64,000 nt of DNA from Brachionus manjavacas (lineage: Eukaryota > Rotifera > Eurotatoria > Ploima > Brachionidae): contig JAHQIY010000003.1 in NCBI GenBank assembly GCA_019054805.1, positions 1,550,001 through 1,614,000 of the forward strand, read 5' to 3'. Made by a program: the position numbers and the translations under genes. Each line of letters opens with the position of its first letter. The stretch's first letter is position 1. Shown piece by piece: positions 12,224-23,249 of this stretch. The notes under the pieces were generated by a model, which was not told where the DNA came from, made no database searches, and saw nothing but the letters and a program-made list of their open reading frames with translations.

Positions 12224-15200
12224 CCCAAGATTAAAATTACGCTAAATATTACGCGTAAAAACAAGTGTAGAATTGAGTAAATCAAAGCATAAAATCGCGT
12301 TTATTAACTAACTTTCGGTGTCATAGGATCTTTCATTTAGACGCGTTTAAGCACACTGCATCAAAATGCATAAAAACGTTTCATTTTTTACTTAAAATAA
12401 ACTAATAAATCCCCGTTATATCGAGATTATAAAAAAATATTATTTTGCATATTAATAAAAAATTAATAAAAAAGGTATGAATGTTTCAAGAGTGGACAGC
12501 GTACAAGCCCATCTAACTACAGGCCTATCTCTTTAACTTCGGTACCCTGCAATATTATGGAAAGATTAATAAAAAGAGTTATGGTCGACTTTTTAGATAA
12601 AAACAAATTAATTTCGAACTTTCAACATGGGTTTGTAAAGTTTAAATCTTGCGTAACAAACCTACTAGAATCTCTTGATGTTATCACGGAAACTCTCAAC
12701 AGAGGCTTTGCTATTGATGTAGTCTTTCTTGACCTAATGAAAGCCTTTGATATGGTCCCTCACAAAGAAATGATCGTCAAGCTAAAGGCTTATGGCTTTC
12801 AGGGTCGTTTATTAAAATGGCTTGAATCCTTTCTAAATAAAAGAAGGCAAAGGGTTGTCATAGGTGATTCGATCTCAAAATGGAAGGAAGTATTGAGCGG
12901 AGTACCCCAGGGCTCTGTACTTGGGCCTTTGCTTTTTATAATATTCATAAATGACATGCCTGACTGTTTAAGTCATCTGTGCAGGCTCTTTGCTGATGAT
13001 ATTAAACTTATTGCGATCATAAAAAATTGTAAGGATCAAGATCATTTACAAGAGGATTTAATTAAAATTCTTAAATGGACGATCGATTGGAAAATGAAAT
13101 TTAACTACAGCAAGTGTATAACAATGCATATTGGTAATGCTAAGATTCATCAAAACAGAAACTACAGTTTTCAAGATGATAATGATAATCAAACACACAC
13201 AATAATTAATACGCAAAATGAGAAAGATCTCAGTATTACCATAAACAACAAGCTTAAATGGGATGATCATATTAAGAATATAGTTCTGAGAGCGAACTTA
13301 ATGCTGGGAAAATTGAAACGAACTTTACTAATTGGAATGTTCAAACATTTAAGATCCTCTACATAACTCACGTTCGACCGCTCTTAGAATATGCAGTTGT
13401 TGCGTGGAACTCTTGTAAAAGGCAAGACATTAAATTGTTAGAAAAGGTTCAACGGAGAGCAACAAAAAGTATTCCACAATTAAGAAATAAAAGTTATAAA
13501 GAGCATTTGGAAATATTAAAACTAACAACTCTCGAAGAGAGGAGAAAAAGAGGTGACTTGATACAACTTTACAAGTTTAAAAATAATTTTAACCGCATCA
13601 TATGGTATCATCCGATTTGTTATACACTAGCTTCTAACTCAACTAGCCCTGCAGGATCAACAAGGTCGGGACAAAAACTCTATCGACAACTAGTCAAAAA
13701 CTGTTGTGCTAGGCACAATTTTTTTTCCAATCGAACTGCAACTTCTTGGAATGAATTACCAAGTGAGGTTACGGATGCACGAACAATTAATTCATTCAAA
13801 AATCAATATGATAAACTGAGACTTAAAAATTCTTTATGTGCCGGATTTCGAAGCGAACTTATCTGTCATAGCTCGGTCCATGATGTACCTGGCTCCGCGA
13901 GTATTTAACTCGTCACAGATTAATTAATAATAATAAATAATGTAACTATGTTGGCGAATTTATTATGAAAAAATAAAATAACAGATACAAAAAAATAAAA
14001 ATTAAATAAAGAAATAGATTATAAAAACAAAATACAGCAAGAGATATTTTTTTAAATTAAAAGTTGAATTAATTAATTAATGTCAAGTCAAACAAAAATA
14101 AAAAAATGGTGATTATAAATTGGTTGCCCTAGAAGATTAAAGCCTGATTAACAAAAAAATTCACAAAACTATTAACAAATTGAACGATTCTTGATATCAT
14201 ACTGACTTCCATTGTAATGCTTTTGTTTGTGATGCTGTTGAATATTCTTGTTTATTTGTTTCTGAGTCAGCTGGCTAATCGTAGTTTGGTTTTAACCGAA
14301 TTTTTGTACAAGATTGATCTAATAAAAAAAATTTAAATAAAAGTTGAATTGTGGAAAAGTTAAAAATGAATATTAAAAATGTTAAAAAAATGAATATTGA
14401 CATGTCGCTATCGAATTATATTAAAATTTAACGGTAATTTTCAACTTTAAATTTTATGTTAGTTGATTGATTAATGTTATAAAAAGGGAATGTTAGTTTT
14501 AATTGGTAGCTTAACATGTCAATACATGAGAAGTTTTAATCAAAAAATCAATTTCCATTTAACTTATATCAACTATCAGGGATTGTCTTTTTAATTGGAT
14601 GTATCAGCATTCTCAATGAAAACTTTAATCCATTCATATTATTTTCCCATTCATGAAGAACTTTTAACATCCTACATATAATTATAAAAAATTAAAAACG
14701 CTTAAAGAGATCAACTCTAACCGGATACCTCCACTATGTATTTTTTTGCCAGTAAAATACCATATTCGCCAGTCTATTAAAAAATTGTCAGATTAAAACT
14801 GAATTTTCTTTTATGAATCTTTTATCAAATAATAAATCTAGAGAAATCTTTAATTTTGTTTTATTTTTTGTTAATTTACTATGAATAAAAAAAAGCATCA
14901 TTTCAATAATTCTTAAAATATTATTTAAATCACTAAAAACCATTCATGAACACGATTGTTTTTTTTGAAAAAACAATCACGTCACAATATCAATCAAAAA
15001 ATCAATCTTTCATTATTTTTTACTGAAAAATATTGAGCTCTCATTTTAGTGCGTTAATACACATAACTCCACTTTTCTCTAAAAAACAAAGAAGAGGACG
15101 ATGCGTTAATACACAAATTATTTTAAAATCTAATAATATAATTTTTAAAAATATTTTTTTATGCTTTCAAAAATAATAAGATATTTTAAATTTTTTATGA

Positions 15201-15366
15201 AATCAACTTTTTTGATTATTTATTTATACCATTAATTTTATAAAATCTTAAAAACACGTTAAAAACGCTGTTTAGTTAAAGATTATTACGCGTTTTTGCA
15301 TAAAAACAGACGTTTATTTGTAGATGCGTTTTTTTGCGTCAAATTTTGCGTTATTTAAAACCCGGG
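12224..15366. mobile_element. 3.1-kb TIR element inserted in LINE A, carrying a nested LINE
   Basis: The family A LINE is broken exactly between 12223 and 15367. The inserted segment begins CCCAAGATTAAAATTACGC and, as reverse complement, ends CCCGGGTTTTAAATAACGC. The two ends match at about 29 of 40 positions, so they look like imperfect terminal inverted repeats. Inside are the family B LINE (12480-13945) and about 1.4 kb of AT-rich sequence with repeated GCGTTAATACACA (near 15050 and 15103) and ACGCGTTTTTGCATAAAAAC. No transposase is seen for the outer element. The exact target duplication could not be resolved. Confidence 0.55.
12480..13945 (+). mobile_element. LINE family B, nearly complete RT domain with one frame break
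   Basis: The reading frame is open from about 12482 (SPSNYRPISLTSVPCNIMER) to 13366 and shows the RT blocks in order: AFDMVPHKE near 12745, GVPQGSVLGPLLFIIFINDM near 12900-12955 and the catalytic RLFADDIKLI near 12985-13010. A +1 shift at about 13340 moves the frame (ILYITHVRPLLEYAVVAWN), and the downstream frame runs to the stop at 13908 (LEKVQRRATKSIPQLRNKSY, FFSNRTATSWNELPS). The 3' tail is AATAATAATAAATAA near 13925-13940. The endonuclease domain is missing (5' truncation). The gene order and motifs fit a Jockey/CR1-like LINE. Confidence 0.9.
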
Positions 15367-15450
15367 TTTTTCTAGTTTGTTGGTGTATTTATTTATCTTA
15401 TTTTCTAGGTTCCCCTTTTTGTTATAAATGAAGAATGTAACTATTGTAGT
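15367..15450 (-). mobile_element. LINE family A, right-hand remainder
   Basis: Continuation of the interrupted family A copy at 11523-12223. The sequence matches the LINE region just upstream of the split (TTGTTGGTGTATTTATTTAT, then the segment antisense to an FADDLVTFF-type block). Confidence 0.75.
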
Positions 15451-16142
15451 TGCCTCCATCCAAATTTATCTTAACAAAACATTCACTTTTTAACTTAAGA
15501 ACTTGCTGATTTAGTAAATATGTGAAAATTAAAGTTGTAATAATTTTAAAATTTGAATTAATGACTAGAAAAATTTTTTAAATATTTTAAAATAAAAAAT
15601 TGTCTTAATCTTGATGACTCGACGTTCCGAGATTCCAAAGTCAATTTTTTTTCCGGTGTTAAAAATTATTCAAATAGATCTTCCTATTTTTCCATGAAGA
15701 GTAATCATTCAGAAATTATTCACGTTCAATAAATGTGAAGGGACAAATGAAATTTCTTCCGTTCCAGGAAATGATAATTTTGCGGCCTCAGGTGGCTATT
15801 ATGGAAGCCAAGCGAGTGTTGGACTTAAAAAAAAAAGTCTTTGGCTTGGAATTTTGAAAAATAAACTTCAGACTTGGACTTTAATTTGGACTTTTAAACA
15901 ATTCTGAAATCAATTTCTAAGTAAAATTAAAAAAAAATAATTTTGTTAATTAAAAAATTGGGGGTCAGTTTTTTAATGTTTTTTTCCTACCTCTCTCTTT
16001 TTTAATTAAATATATTCAAAATAAAAAGATTTAATTAGAAATGAAGCTAAAATAAATTTGACAATCTTTAATTTAAGTTTATAATGCACAGTTTTTTTCT
16101 ATCTTTTAATAAAAAATTTTAATTTTTTTCATTAAAAAAAAA
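15451..16142. repeat. AT-rich intergenic with a dispersed repeat copy
   Basis: At 15740-15900 there is a sequence (AAATTTCTTCCGTTCCAGG..., GCGGCC, CAAGCGAGTGTTGGACTT) that matches, in reverse, about 57550-57720. It is followed by a run rich in GGACTT. No gene is seen up to the SNAPC1 start. Confidence 0.5.
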
Positions 16143-17434
16143 ATGCAAAATTCATCTGAATCAGAAAGAGATTTTAATCATTTTTTCAGACAAGACATTT
16201 TAAAGCTACTGAACAATTTCTACCAGCTAAAATCATTCCGCTATGAACAATTTTTGACAGTATGGAACGAAATGAAGTTTTACCAGCTTTTTTGGTAACA
16301 AATTCTGACCCGTTTAACATTTACACATCCCTAAAGCATTAAATAAAAGGATACCGAGATTTTTTCCCTTCGACTACAGATATGTACCTTTTTTTGCGAT
16401 CAAGTGTATTTTTGTTCTATCTTTTTTTTCAGTATATGAAAGACTTACTCAAAACTGGGGTGAGTGAAATGTAATTAAGTCACCTTAGCTAATTAATTGG
16501 TTCTAGAGCGAATATTTGTACGATGAGGAGCTTTATCCAGAAGTGAGAACCGGGGCCTTATATGTCATTTATGCCATCTACTTTAATCAATCGAATAGAC
16601 CAAGAACAAAGGTAAAAAAAACAAAAAGAAATAAAATTTTATTTAAAACAATTTAAAGGTTCCGGTTTCTACAGAGCAGTGGATCCAAATTTTAAAATTT
16701 GTCGATTTCCTAAATCAAGCCGAGCATGTTGACGCTGAATATGTCTTTCGGCATCTTCTCCACTCGGATGCATTTGAATTTTGTTCCTTTTTTGAAATAA
16801 AAAATGTAAATCTAATTTAAAATAAATATTGCTTATTTTTTGTTTAAAGAGAAGCATAATGACTTATAAAATTGGTAGCCGGAATTTGAGGGCGACTGGC
16901 GATGAATCTCTCATAGAGCACGAGTTCAGCATGGCTGATTTTAAAGATTTTGTTCTAAATGATGAGCTAAATGAAGTAAGGAATTTTATTTTTAGTTTAT
17001 GACTAATTGATTCTGTCAGCAAATGGGTACGATACATGAAGCTTATCTTCAATGCAAAGAAGACCTGGCCAAATTAAACAGTTCGTCTTTTGCCAGTTCG
17101 TATATCAACCAGAATTTTGGAGAAATTATTGGGTAGGTAAATAGAAAGCTTAATAGAGTATTAAATTTTAAAATAGAGAAGATTTGATAAGTCAACTTGA
17201 AGAATCTGGAGACAATGATGGTCGCAAGGCAAAATTTTGATGATAAATAAAGCAAGAATTGGATAATTTTTTTTATAGGAAACAGTTTATGAAAAAATTA
17301 AGAGAAAATTGTCTGAGAATATGGAGCACGATGATGTTCCGAAGACAAGTAAGACAAAAACAAAGCCAAAAATGACGTCAAGAATAAAGCGACATTTGGA
17401 TAATTTAATGGATGATAAAAATGAAAAAAATTAA
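16143..17434 (+). CDS. SNAPC1: snRNA-activating protein complex subunit 1 (SNAP43), 9 exons
   Basis: SNAPC1 is a core subunit of SNAPc, which binds the proximal sequence element of snRNA promoters for RNA polymerases II and III. Exons: 16143-16294, 16350-16383, 16433-16459, 16507-16611, 16659-16805, 16850-16975, 17020-17132, 17177-17228 and 17279-17434. All phases agree and give 303 residues. Matches to the family: RYEQFLTVWNEMKFYQLF near the start, EVRTGALYVIYAIYFNQ, QWIQILKFVDFLNQAEH and AEYVFRHLLHSDAFEF. The C-terminus is Lys-rich (KTSKTKTKPKMTSRIKRH). Exon 2 is a 34-base micro-exon; skipping it brings in a stop, and with it the spacing to the next conserved block is close to that of the human protein. 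Introns are 44-55 bases. The last intron has a GC donor (AAG|GCAAAA). The splice model is by eye, so individual boundaries may move. Confidence 0.87.
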
Positions 17435-17860
17435 AACAGAAGCTTGTATATTTAAAATTTGATTTGAATAAGCCAAAAAAATTTTCTTAATAAAAGAAAA
17501 AAAATTTATTTTTAACTTTTATTAAAAATCATAAAAAATTAAAAGAAATAATTTGCTGGCATCTAAATTAAAGTTAAATAAAGCGAAAGTTTAAGTTCGT
17601 TTTTATCAATTTTCGAATCTACAAATTTAAATAAATTTTCCCAAAGATAAAAATAAAATTAATCAATTATTCAAATAATTCTATTATAAAATAAAATTAT
17701 AAATCAAATTTAATGCAATGAACCTCAATTATTTATCTTTTTATAATTTTTAAGAAAAAAAAAATCAGAAAGAGCTCTAGCTTTTTAGGATAACATATAA
17801 ATAAGAGAAAATTTAATTTAATTTCAAAATATTTTCCAATACACTTATACATACAACTTA
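17435..17860. other. 3' flank of SNAPC1, AT-rich
   Basis: AATAAA-type signals occur just after the stop (an AATAAAAG run near 17489-17500). Nothing else is recognisable. Confidence 0.4.
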
Positions 17861-17869
17861 CAACTTTAG

Positions 17870-18115
17870 AAGACATAACAAATGTATAGTTAGGGAAGAT
17901 GTGAAAAATTGTATACAACGATATCATTTCTTAACAAACCGAGTAGTTAGTGTTTGGAATAGACTTCCTCAATACATCATCAATTCTGAATCAATTAGTA
18001 ACTTCAAAATTAACTTGGACATATGGCTATTGAAACAGTCTTATTTACTGCCGTAGCTTCGAAGAAGCTTAACCCGAAAGGGTCGCAGGATTTACTACTA
18101 ATAATACTACTAAGG
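17870..18115 (+). mobile_element. LINE 3' end with terminal hairpins
   Basis: The translation of about 17895-18055 reads FLTNRVVSVWNRLPQYIINS then SISNFKINLDIWLLKQSYLL, the C-terminal end of a LINE polyprotein. The stop is followed by two small hairpins (GCTTCGAAGAAGC and CCCGAAAGGG, 18055-18082) and a TACTACTAATAATACTAC tail. The same 3' end occurs inverted at about 26597-26710 inside COQ8 intron 3. Confidence 0.8.
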
Positions 18116-18391
18116 TTCGCGCGTAACGAAACTACAGCACTATCTGAATTTTAGCAAACCGGCTTTAAAATATTAATCTGCATACTTGAAAACCTTGAAA
18201 AAATGATTTTTTAGGTATTGTCAAAAAAAATATTTTGATCCCACTCTCTTCAAAGATAAAAAATAAACAAAATTTAGTTACCTTTGAGCTAAAATTTGTC
18301 ATGTTCTAATAGACATAACCTTATTAATATATAAACTGAAAGCACAGAGTCTCATTTACAAAATGGTGTATTAATTTAATCTATCATTATA

Positions 18392-18909
18392 CAGTAATGC
18401 TTTGTCCCCTAATGCATTGCACTTTAAACCAGAATTCTGGATTTTAATGCATGCATTTAACCCACTTTTTTTTCCAGATACGCTGCGACTAAAAATGCTG
18501 CAGTTAATGTCAAAATTTTGGTATAAATACCGCATTAAATATCTAAAAAATAATAAAAATATATTTTTCTATTTTTTCAATTGTTTCAAAATTTGAAACA
18601 CAAAAAATGTTCTTCGGACATAATGCATGCATGTTTTGAAAATAAAGTTAAAATTTTGAGTTTTAATGCTTATGAATAAAGCTGCTAATGCTCAGTCAGA
18701 AGTCGAAAATGAAAGTCCCGAAACAGCAGCAAATGTAGAACCAACCAGAAAAGGCCGTGGTGGTCGCAAAAAGGGAAGCAAGAATAAAAAAACTCTAGAA
18801 AAAGAAGCACGTGAGAGAGAAGCTAGCGAGAGAAAATAATAAAATTTCATTTTTTTTAAAATCCAGAATTCTGAAAATAAATGCCGCATTAGGGGGCAAG
18901 GCATTACGG
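18392..18909. mobile_element. Tc1/mariner-type MITE with TA target site
   Basis: The left end CAGTAATGCTTTGTCCCCTA and the reverse complement of the right end, CCGTAATGCCTTGCCCCCTA, form inverted repeats of about 58 bases that include CCAGAATTCTGGATTTTAA. Both ends are flanked by TA. The 518-bp element encodes no transposase but carries a 57-codon ORF (18666-18839) and ATGCATGCAT motifs. Confidence 0.75.
18666..18839 (+). CDS. Small AT-hook-like ORF inside a MITE
   Basis: A 57-codon frame from ATG at 18666 to TAA at 18837-18839. The N-terminal half is Ala/Glu/Ser-rich. The middle reads RKGRGGRKKGSKNKK, like an AT-hook or nuclear basic patch, followed by charged EKEARERE. It fills about a third of the host MITE. 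It could be a captured piece of a cellular chromatin gene or a remnant of a lost transposase. No intron or promoter was found, so expression is unproven. Confidence 0.4.
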   Translation: MLMNKAANAQSEVENESPETAANVEPTRKGRGGRKKGSKNKKTLEKEAREREASERK

Positions 18910-18911
18910 TA

Positions 18912-19275
18912 CCAATAGATCGATATTTTGGCAAAAAATGGTATTTTTCACTATTTTTGTATCTAGTCCGCGGTTTCCCCCCGACCCCTACTTTTTTATA
19001 CAGATTCTGAAACTAGAGAAAATTCTGAACAAATTGTTGGGACCACTTTTTTTATTTATTGAATTTGAAGCCAAAATAAACTTGAATCAAATGAGTCTGA
19101 AACTAATTTTTGAAAAAACATAATTTTTTATTACGTGAAAGTCAGAATTAAATTTTAAATTAGTAAACTTGTATTTTTAAAATTTAATTTAATAAAGAAA
19201 TAGAAATTTTTTAATGTTCTGCAGTTTTTGCTTTGGATTTTCCAGAAAAATATGTTTTTAAAACTGCTGCATAAT
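18912..19275. other. AT-rich stretch, no gene seen
   Basis: Short frames exist here but none has recognisable content. A C/T-rich patch (GCGGTTTCCCCCCGACCCC, near 18970) is unusual for this AT-rich region. Confidence 0.35.
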
Positions 19276-19279
19276 TTGC

Positions 19280-19730
19280 ACACAAAACCCTCAAAATTCT
19301 TAACATTGAATTAAACAGCCTTGTTAGACAAATGTTTAAACTAAAATCTAATTGTCACATGTCTGGGATTCTAAAAGTTCTTAGACTTTTTAAAATTGAG
19401 CAACTTTATCTTTTTTCCAAGATGTCTTTCATCAGTTCTATTGGGTTCAATCATTTGTCATCAAAATTATTCAAGTCTTTATGCTATAAAATTTATAACA
19501 ATTTTCATTGATCTCCCTTTTCCTCTAGAAATGATCTCAAGCGATTGTTACAGTTTACTAAAAAAAATCTTGACTCAGTAATAAAGAGTATTAGTCAGCT
19601 GAAGTTGGATCTTAACCGGCACTTTTTTATTCGTGACGGCATCTCGGACTCTAAAGAGCTTTGTTTGAATAACTTAAGATTCAAATCTTATAAAAACCTT
19701 CTAAATGAATTAATAAAACCAAAATAAATC
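19280..19730 (+). mobile_element. LINE remnant, C-terminal domain
   Basis: One frame reads LNSLVRQMFKLKSNCHMSGI then LRLFKIEQLYLFSKMSFISS, then after a stop LKRLLQFTKKNLDSVIKSIS and a C-terminal tail ending at 19727. The 'RqmFkLk...HmSgIL..L.lf.ieqLylfskm' pattern is common downstream of the RT domain in some animal LINEs. No catalytic block is present. Confidence 0.55.
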
Positions 19731-19839
19731 AGTTAACTTCTTCTGGTCCAGACGAGGTTTTATCAACAACTGTATCTTTTCCTTTTCCGAACTACGCTCA
19801 ACAGCATGTTGTTATATTATAAAATGCTATATAAGCTTA

Positions 19840-20240
19840 TTGATACATGGATGAGAGGCCATGTCTTGTGAAAAAAGGACTTATGCCAGGCCTCAAAACT
19901 CTTATTTGACCTGGGCATATCTTTAAGCACTCTTTGTTGAAGACACCAGAGTTTAATTGGAAAAAGTGGAACTTCACGTAATTTTGGATTATCAGGATTT
20001 GGTAAACCAACGTAATATTTCTCAAATATTCAGACACTTTATTGAATTCTACTGGGTCATTTGTCTTTAATACATTGAAAACATAATTAATATCTTTAAC
20101 TGGACAAAACAGCAACACTTATAAATATCGATAAAATTTTCTAAAATTTTCGTCTTCAGAAAACTTCTTTTTTAAGTCACTATCTTCCACTTTTTTCCAA
20201 ATATTTAGAGTAAAATGAAAAAAGCATTCAGACGAGGCAA
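19840..20240 (-). mobile_element. MULE-type transposase remnant (C-terminal part)
   Basis: The minus-strand translation in shifting frames gives CFFHFTLNIWKKVEDSDLKK, SEDENFRKFYRYL, LLFCPVKDINYVFNVL and YVGLPNPDNPK. This order (CxFHf...W+kv..., then a YvG.p.....p region) is typical of FLYWCH/MULE transposases. Frame breaks show it is dead. Confidence 0.5.
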
Positions 20241-20384
20241 ATTTTATTTAATTGAATTAGAGATTTCTTTTTAAAAATCCGATAAAATGAATTTCGGATG
20301 TTTTGTCACATTTTTTACTATAAATTTAAAGACTCGAATGCGTAAATACAAGCTAAGTTTTTGTTGTTAATGATTACGTTATTA

Positions 20385-20840
20385 TTTATTTATTTATTTG
20401 TTTTCTGTACTGAGCTAGAGCAGGAAAAAAAGTAGAAATAGTAAGGTAGCAATTACACAATTGAGTTGGGTATTCAATATATCTTGATTCGAAACCTTCT
20501 TTGTATTCTTTCACCAGTCTTTCGACCAATGGAATAGAATGACTCAGTCCTGTCCCAACATATTTCTCACTCAACTCAAAAAGACGATTCGAGACTGTTG
20601 GTAATTTTAGTTTATTAAAAGCTTCATGTTGCACGATGTTGGAGGGAGTATCATATTTTAACTTAAGGATAGATCTTACTGCTGTATTTTGAATTGCTTG
20701 TAGTTTTTTGATATTATTTTCTGAAAATGAATTCAAGCAAGGAAAAGAATAGTCTAAAATCGATCCGACTAAAGATTTATATGAATTTCCTAGTGTGTTT
20801 TGATTGAGACCCCATTTTTTGTTGTGCATAAAGATCTTAA
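20385..20840 (-). mobile_element. LINE family A, third copy, C-terminal part
   Basis: A minus-strand frame of 147 codons (20829-20386) is open across NSFSENNIKKLQAIQNTAVR and VSNRLFELSEKYVGTG, so this is the best-kept piece of family A in the window. The rest of the copy continues at 21411-21640 beyond a MITE. Confidence 0.85.
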
Positions 20841-21390
20841 GTAGGGTTGGTCGAGCGGTTTGAACAAACCGGTTTCAAACCGGTTTCTGGTCAAATTGGT
20901 TCGATTCTTCAAACGGGTTTTTGAAACCAATTTTTTTTCAGACCGGTTTTTGAAACCAGTTTTTTATTGGAACCAGTTTTTGAAACCGGTTTATTTTACA
21001 AACCGGTTTTTTAAACTGTTTTATTAATTTAAATGGAACTGTTTATACTTTTTCAATTATTTAAAAGATCAATATTAAATTTTTTTTCAAAAAGCTTCTA
21101 AAGATTAAAAAAAATCATACCATAAAGAAAATATCAAATTAAAAAACAAAAAATTTTGAAAAATAAATATTTTTTACATTAAATTACTAAAAAAGAATCA
21201 AAATAATGTAAATAAGCTAAAAAAATTAAAGTTGAAATTAAATTTAACAAGATAGTTTTAAAATACCGGTCTGAAAAAAAAACTGGTTTCAAAAACCGGT
21301 TTGAAAAAAAAACTGATTTCAAAAACCGGTTTGAAAAAAAAACTGGTTTCAAAAATTTGGTTCGGTTTGGAACCGGTCGACCAACCCTAC
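20841..21390. mobile_element. MITE with internally repeated ACCGGTTT motif
   Basis: The ends are GTAGGGTTGGTCGAGCGGTT and, as reverse complement of the right end, GTAGGGTTGGTCGACCGGTT. Next to both ends are several copies of an AAACCGGTTT/ACTGGTTTCAAAA motif in opposite orientation, three of them almost perfect at 21262-21350. The middle is plain AT-rich. There is no ORF. The TAGGG terminus would suit a hAT-type MITE, but an 8-bp target duplication was not seen. Confidence 0.65.
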
Positions 21391-21410
21391 TGGGCCCTTA
21401 AAAATTTTAA

Positions 21411-21640
21411 GGCGAACACGACTTTTCAACTGATATCTTCATTTTACATTTAATAAGCCATTGTTCTAATTCGTTGGTGCATTTATTGCTCTGATTTTCT
21501 AGGTTCCTCTTTTTGTTGTTAATGAAGAATGTAACTAGATCATCTGCGAAAAGCAGAGAGTATTCGTTATTTGTTTTGTTTCTTTTTGGGATGTCATTAA
21601 TATAAATGATGACAAATAAATTAACTGACTGAAAAAACAA
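21411..21640 (-). mobile_element. LINE family A, third copy, RT catalytic part
   Basis: The minus-strand frame reads FVIIYINDIPKRNKTNNEYS followed by LLFADDLVTFFINNKKRNLE and EQWLIKCKMKISVEKSC. The catalytic FADD is intact. About 160 bases of the LINE are missing between this piece and the one at 20385-20840. Confidence 0.85.
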
Positions 21641-22915
21641 TTATTTGAGTGACAAAAATAATTTTTTGACTAATTAATTATTTTAACAACAAATTAATGA
21701 TTTTGAGGTCACAATAAAAATCAAAATCTTGAACTAAAATCAGAAGGAAGCTCCAGACGATTATGACAAACCGTTTTGTCCAATTCTCATCATCAAGCTA
21801 GAGTCAACTATGAGCAAACGTCACAATTTGAGTTCATTCCTTACAATCTTAGAGAATTAAATTACTAAATAGCTTTTCTTATTTTTTTCCTTATTCACTC
21901 CTTGTGAAGCATAGGGTCATTACTTTTGATTTCCACTCAAGTCGAACTAAATAGCTTAATTAGAACTAAAATAAAATAAAAATTAATAAAATTTTGTCAG
22001 TGCAAAATTATTAAATAGTCATCTCAATATATAAACATTTTTCAGTCGTTTAGTTTTTTTGTCAGAATAATTAGTTTTTTATTGTCAGCTAAAATAGATT
22101 AAATTATTCACCACTTTTAGTTATTTTTGTCATCTTATAAAAATTAAATTTGTCACCCCTAAAAAATTTAAGCCATTTTAAACTATCTTTTTGATCTTAA
22201 AATTTAATCTGAAACATTTTAAATATTAATTTAACAAATTTTAAAAAATTTCAAAATATAAATTGATATTTAATTTAAACTCCAGATAAGAATTCATATA
22301 ATTTTTTTTTAATTAAAGATTAAGCTTATTTTTTTAAGTAAAGTTCAGTCTTTTACTATTTAAAAATTGATAAAAAATACTTTTTTTTAATCAAATAAAA
22401 TATATTGAAAAAATGCATTACATTTTCTAATGTTAAGGATAGAAGTACTGATTTGGGTTTACGTAAAATTATGTAAATTTACGTAAAAATTGGTAAAAGT
22501 GAAAAGGCCAAAAAAAAGCTCAATTTTTTAAATTTTTATTATTTTTTAATAAATTTTTAAAAAGTAGTTTCTAATTATTTTATTATATTACGTAAATTTA
22601 TTTAAAAAAAGGTAAAAATTGGTAAAAAAAAGTATTTTTTGAAAGAAAATTTAGAAATTTTTAATTTTCCTAATAAACTAGCAGTCCGACCATCCGCCAT
22701 TTTTTCTAACACTATATGAATTACCTTTAAAACAAGAAATAACACAAATTTAATCTATTGAATTTTAAGAATTATTTACTTTTTTGATCGACCAAGCGTA
22801 CTATTACGTGTAAATAAATAAGTATAAAGACAAAGTGGCAAGAAAAATGATCGGATTCATTTTTTTACTCTTTTTTTAAAATATCAATAAAGGAATATTA
22901 ATTTTTTCATTAAAA
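21641..22915. other. AT-rich stretch without genes
   Basis: No ORF or RNA gene is recognisable. Around 22455-22640 an ACGTAAATTTACGT-like palindrome and repeated 'TTACGTAAA...GGTAAAAATTGGTAAAA' phrases occur twice, which may be a small inverted repeat. Confidence 0.4.
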
Positions 22916-22919
22916 CTTT

Positions 22920-23249
22920 TCACATGTCAACTTGAATTTTGTTTTGACTTTAATTTTTTAAAACTACTTCTCTGCTTCAATATAAAGTGTCATGTCTTAA
23001 AAAAAGACTTTCACTTGATTGATGCATTCTTCATCAAAGTAGTGATAGATATTTTTAAGATACATACTTCTTTAAATTAAGTATTAAAACTTGTAATGTA
23101 AATAAATGGAATTTGAATAAAAATTTTTATTTTCATTAAGTTTTGGTGTAAAATGAGTATTTTTTATCAACTTTTTTTTCTCAATTTTTTATTTTAATTT
23201 AAAAAAAAAAAGTAAAAATTGAAATAAAAGAAAAAATTGTTTTTTGAAT
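22920..23249. repeat. 5S upstream flank repeat, copy 1
   Basis: This segment (ACTACTTCTCTGCTTCAATA..., GATGCATTC...AAGTAGTGATAGA, then TTAAGTATTAAAACTTGTAA and GAAATAAAAG) matches 62983-63495 in the same order. In both places a 5S gene follows on the plus strand. Copy 2 carries about 220 extra bases near 63130-63357 and about 100 extra bases before the 5S gene. Confidence 0.75.
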
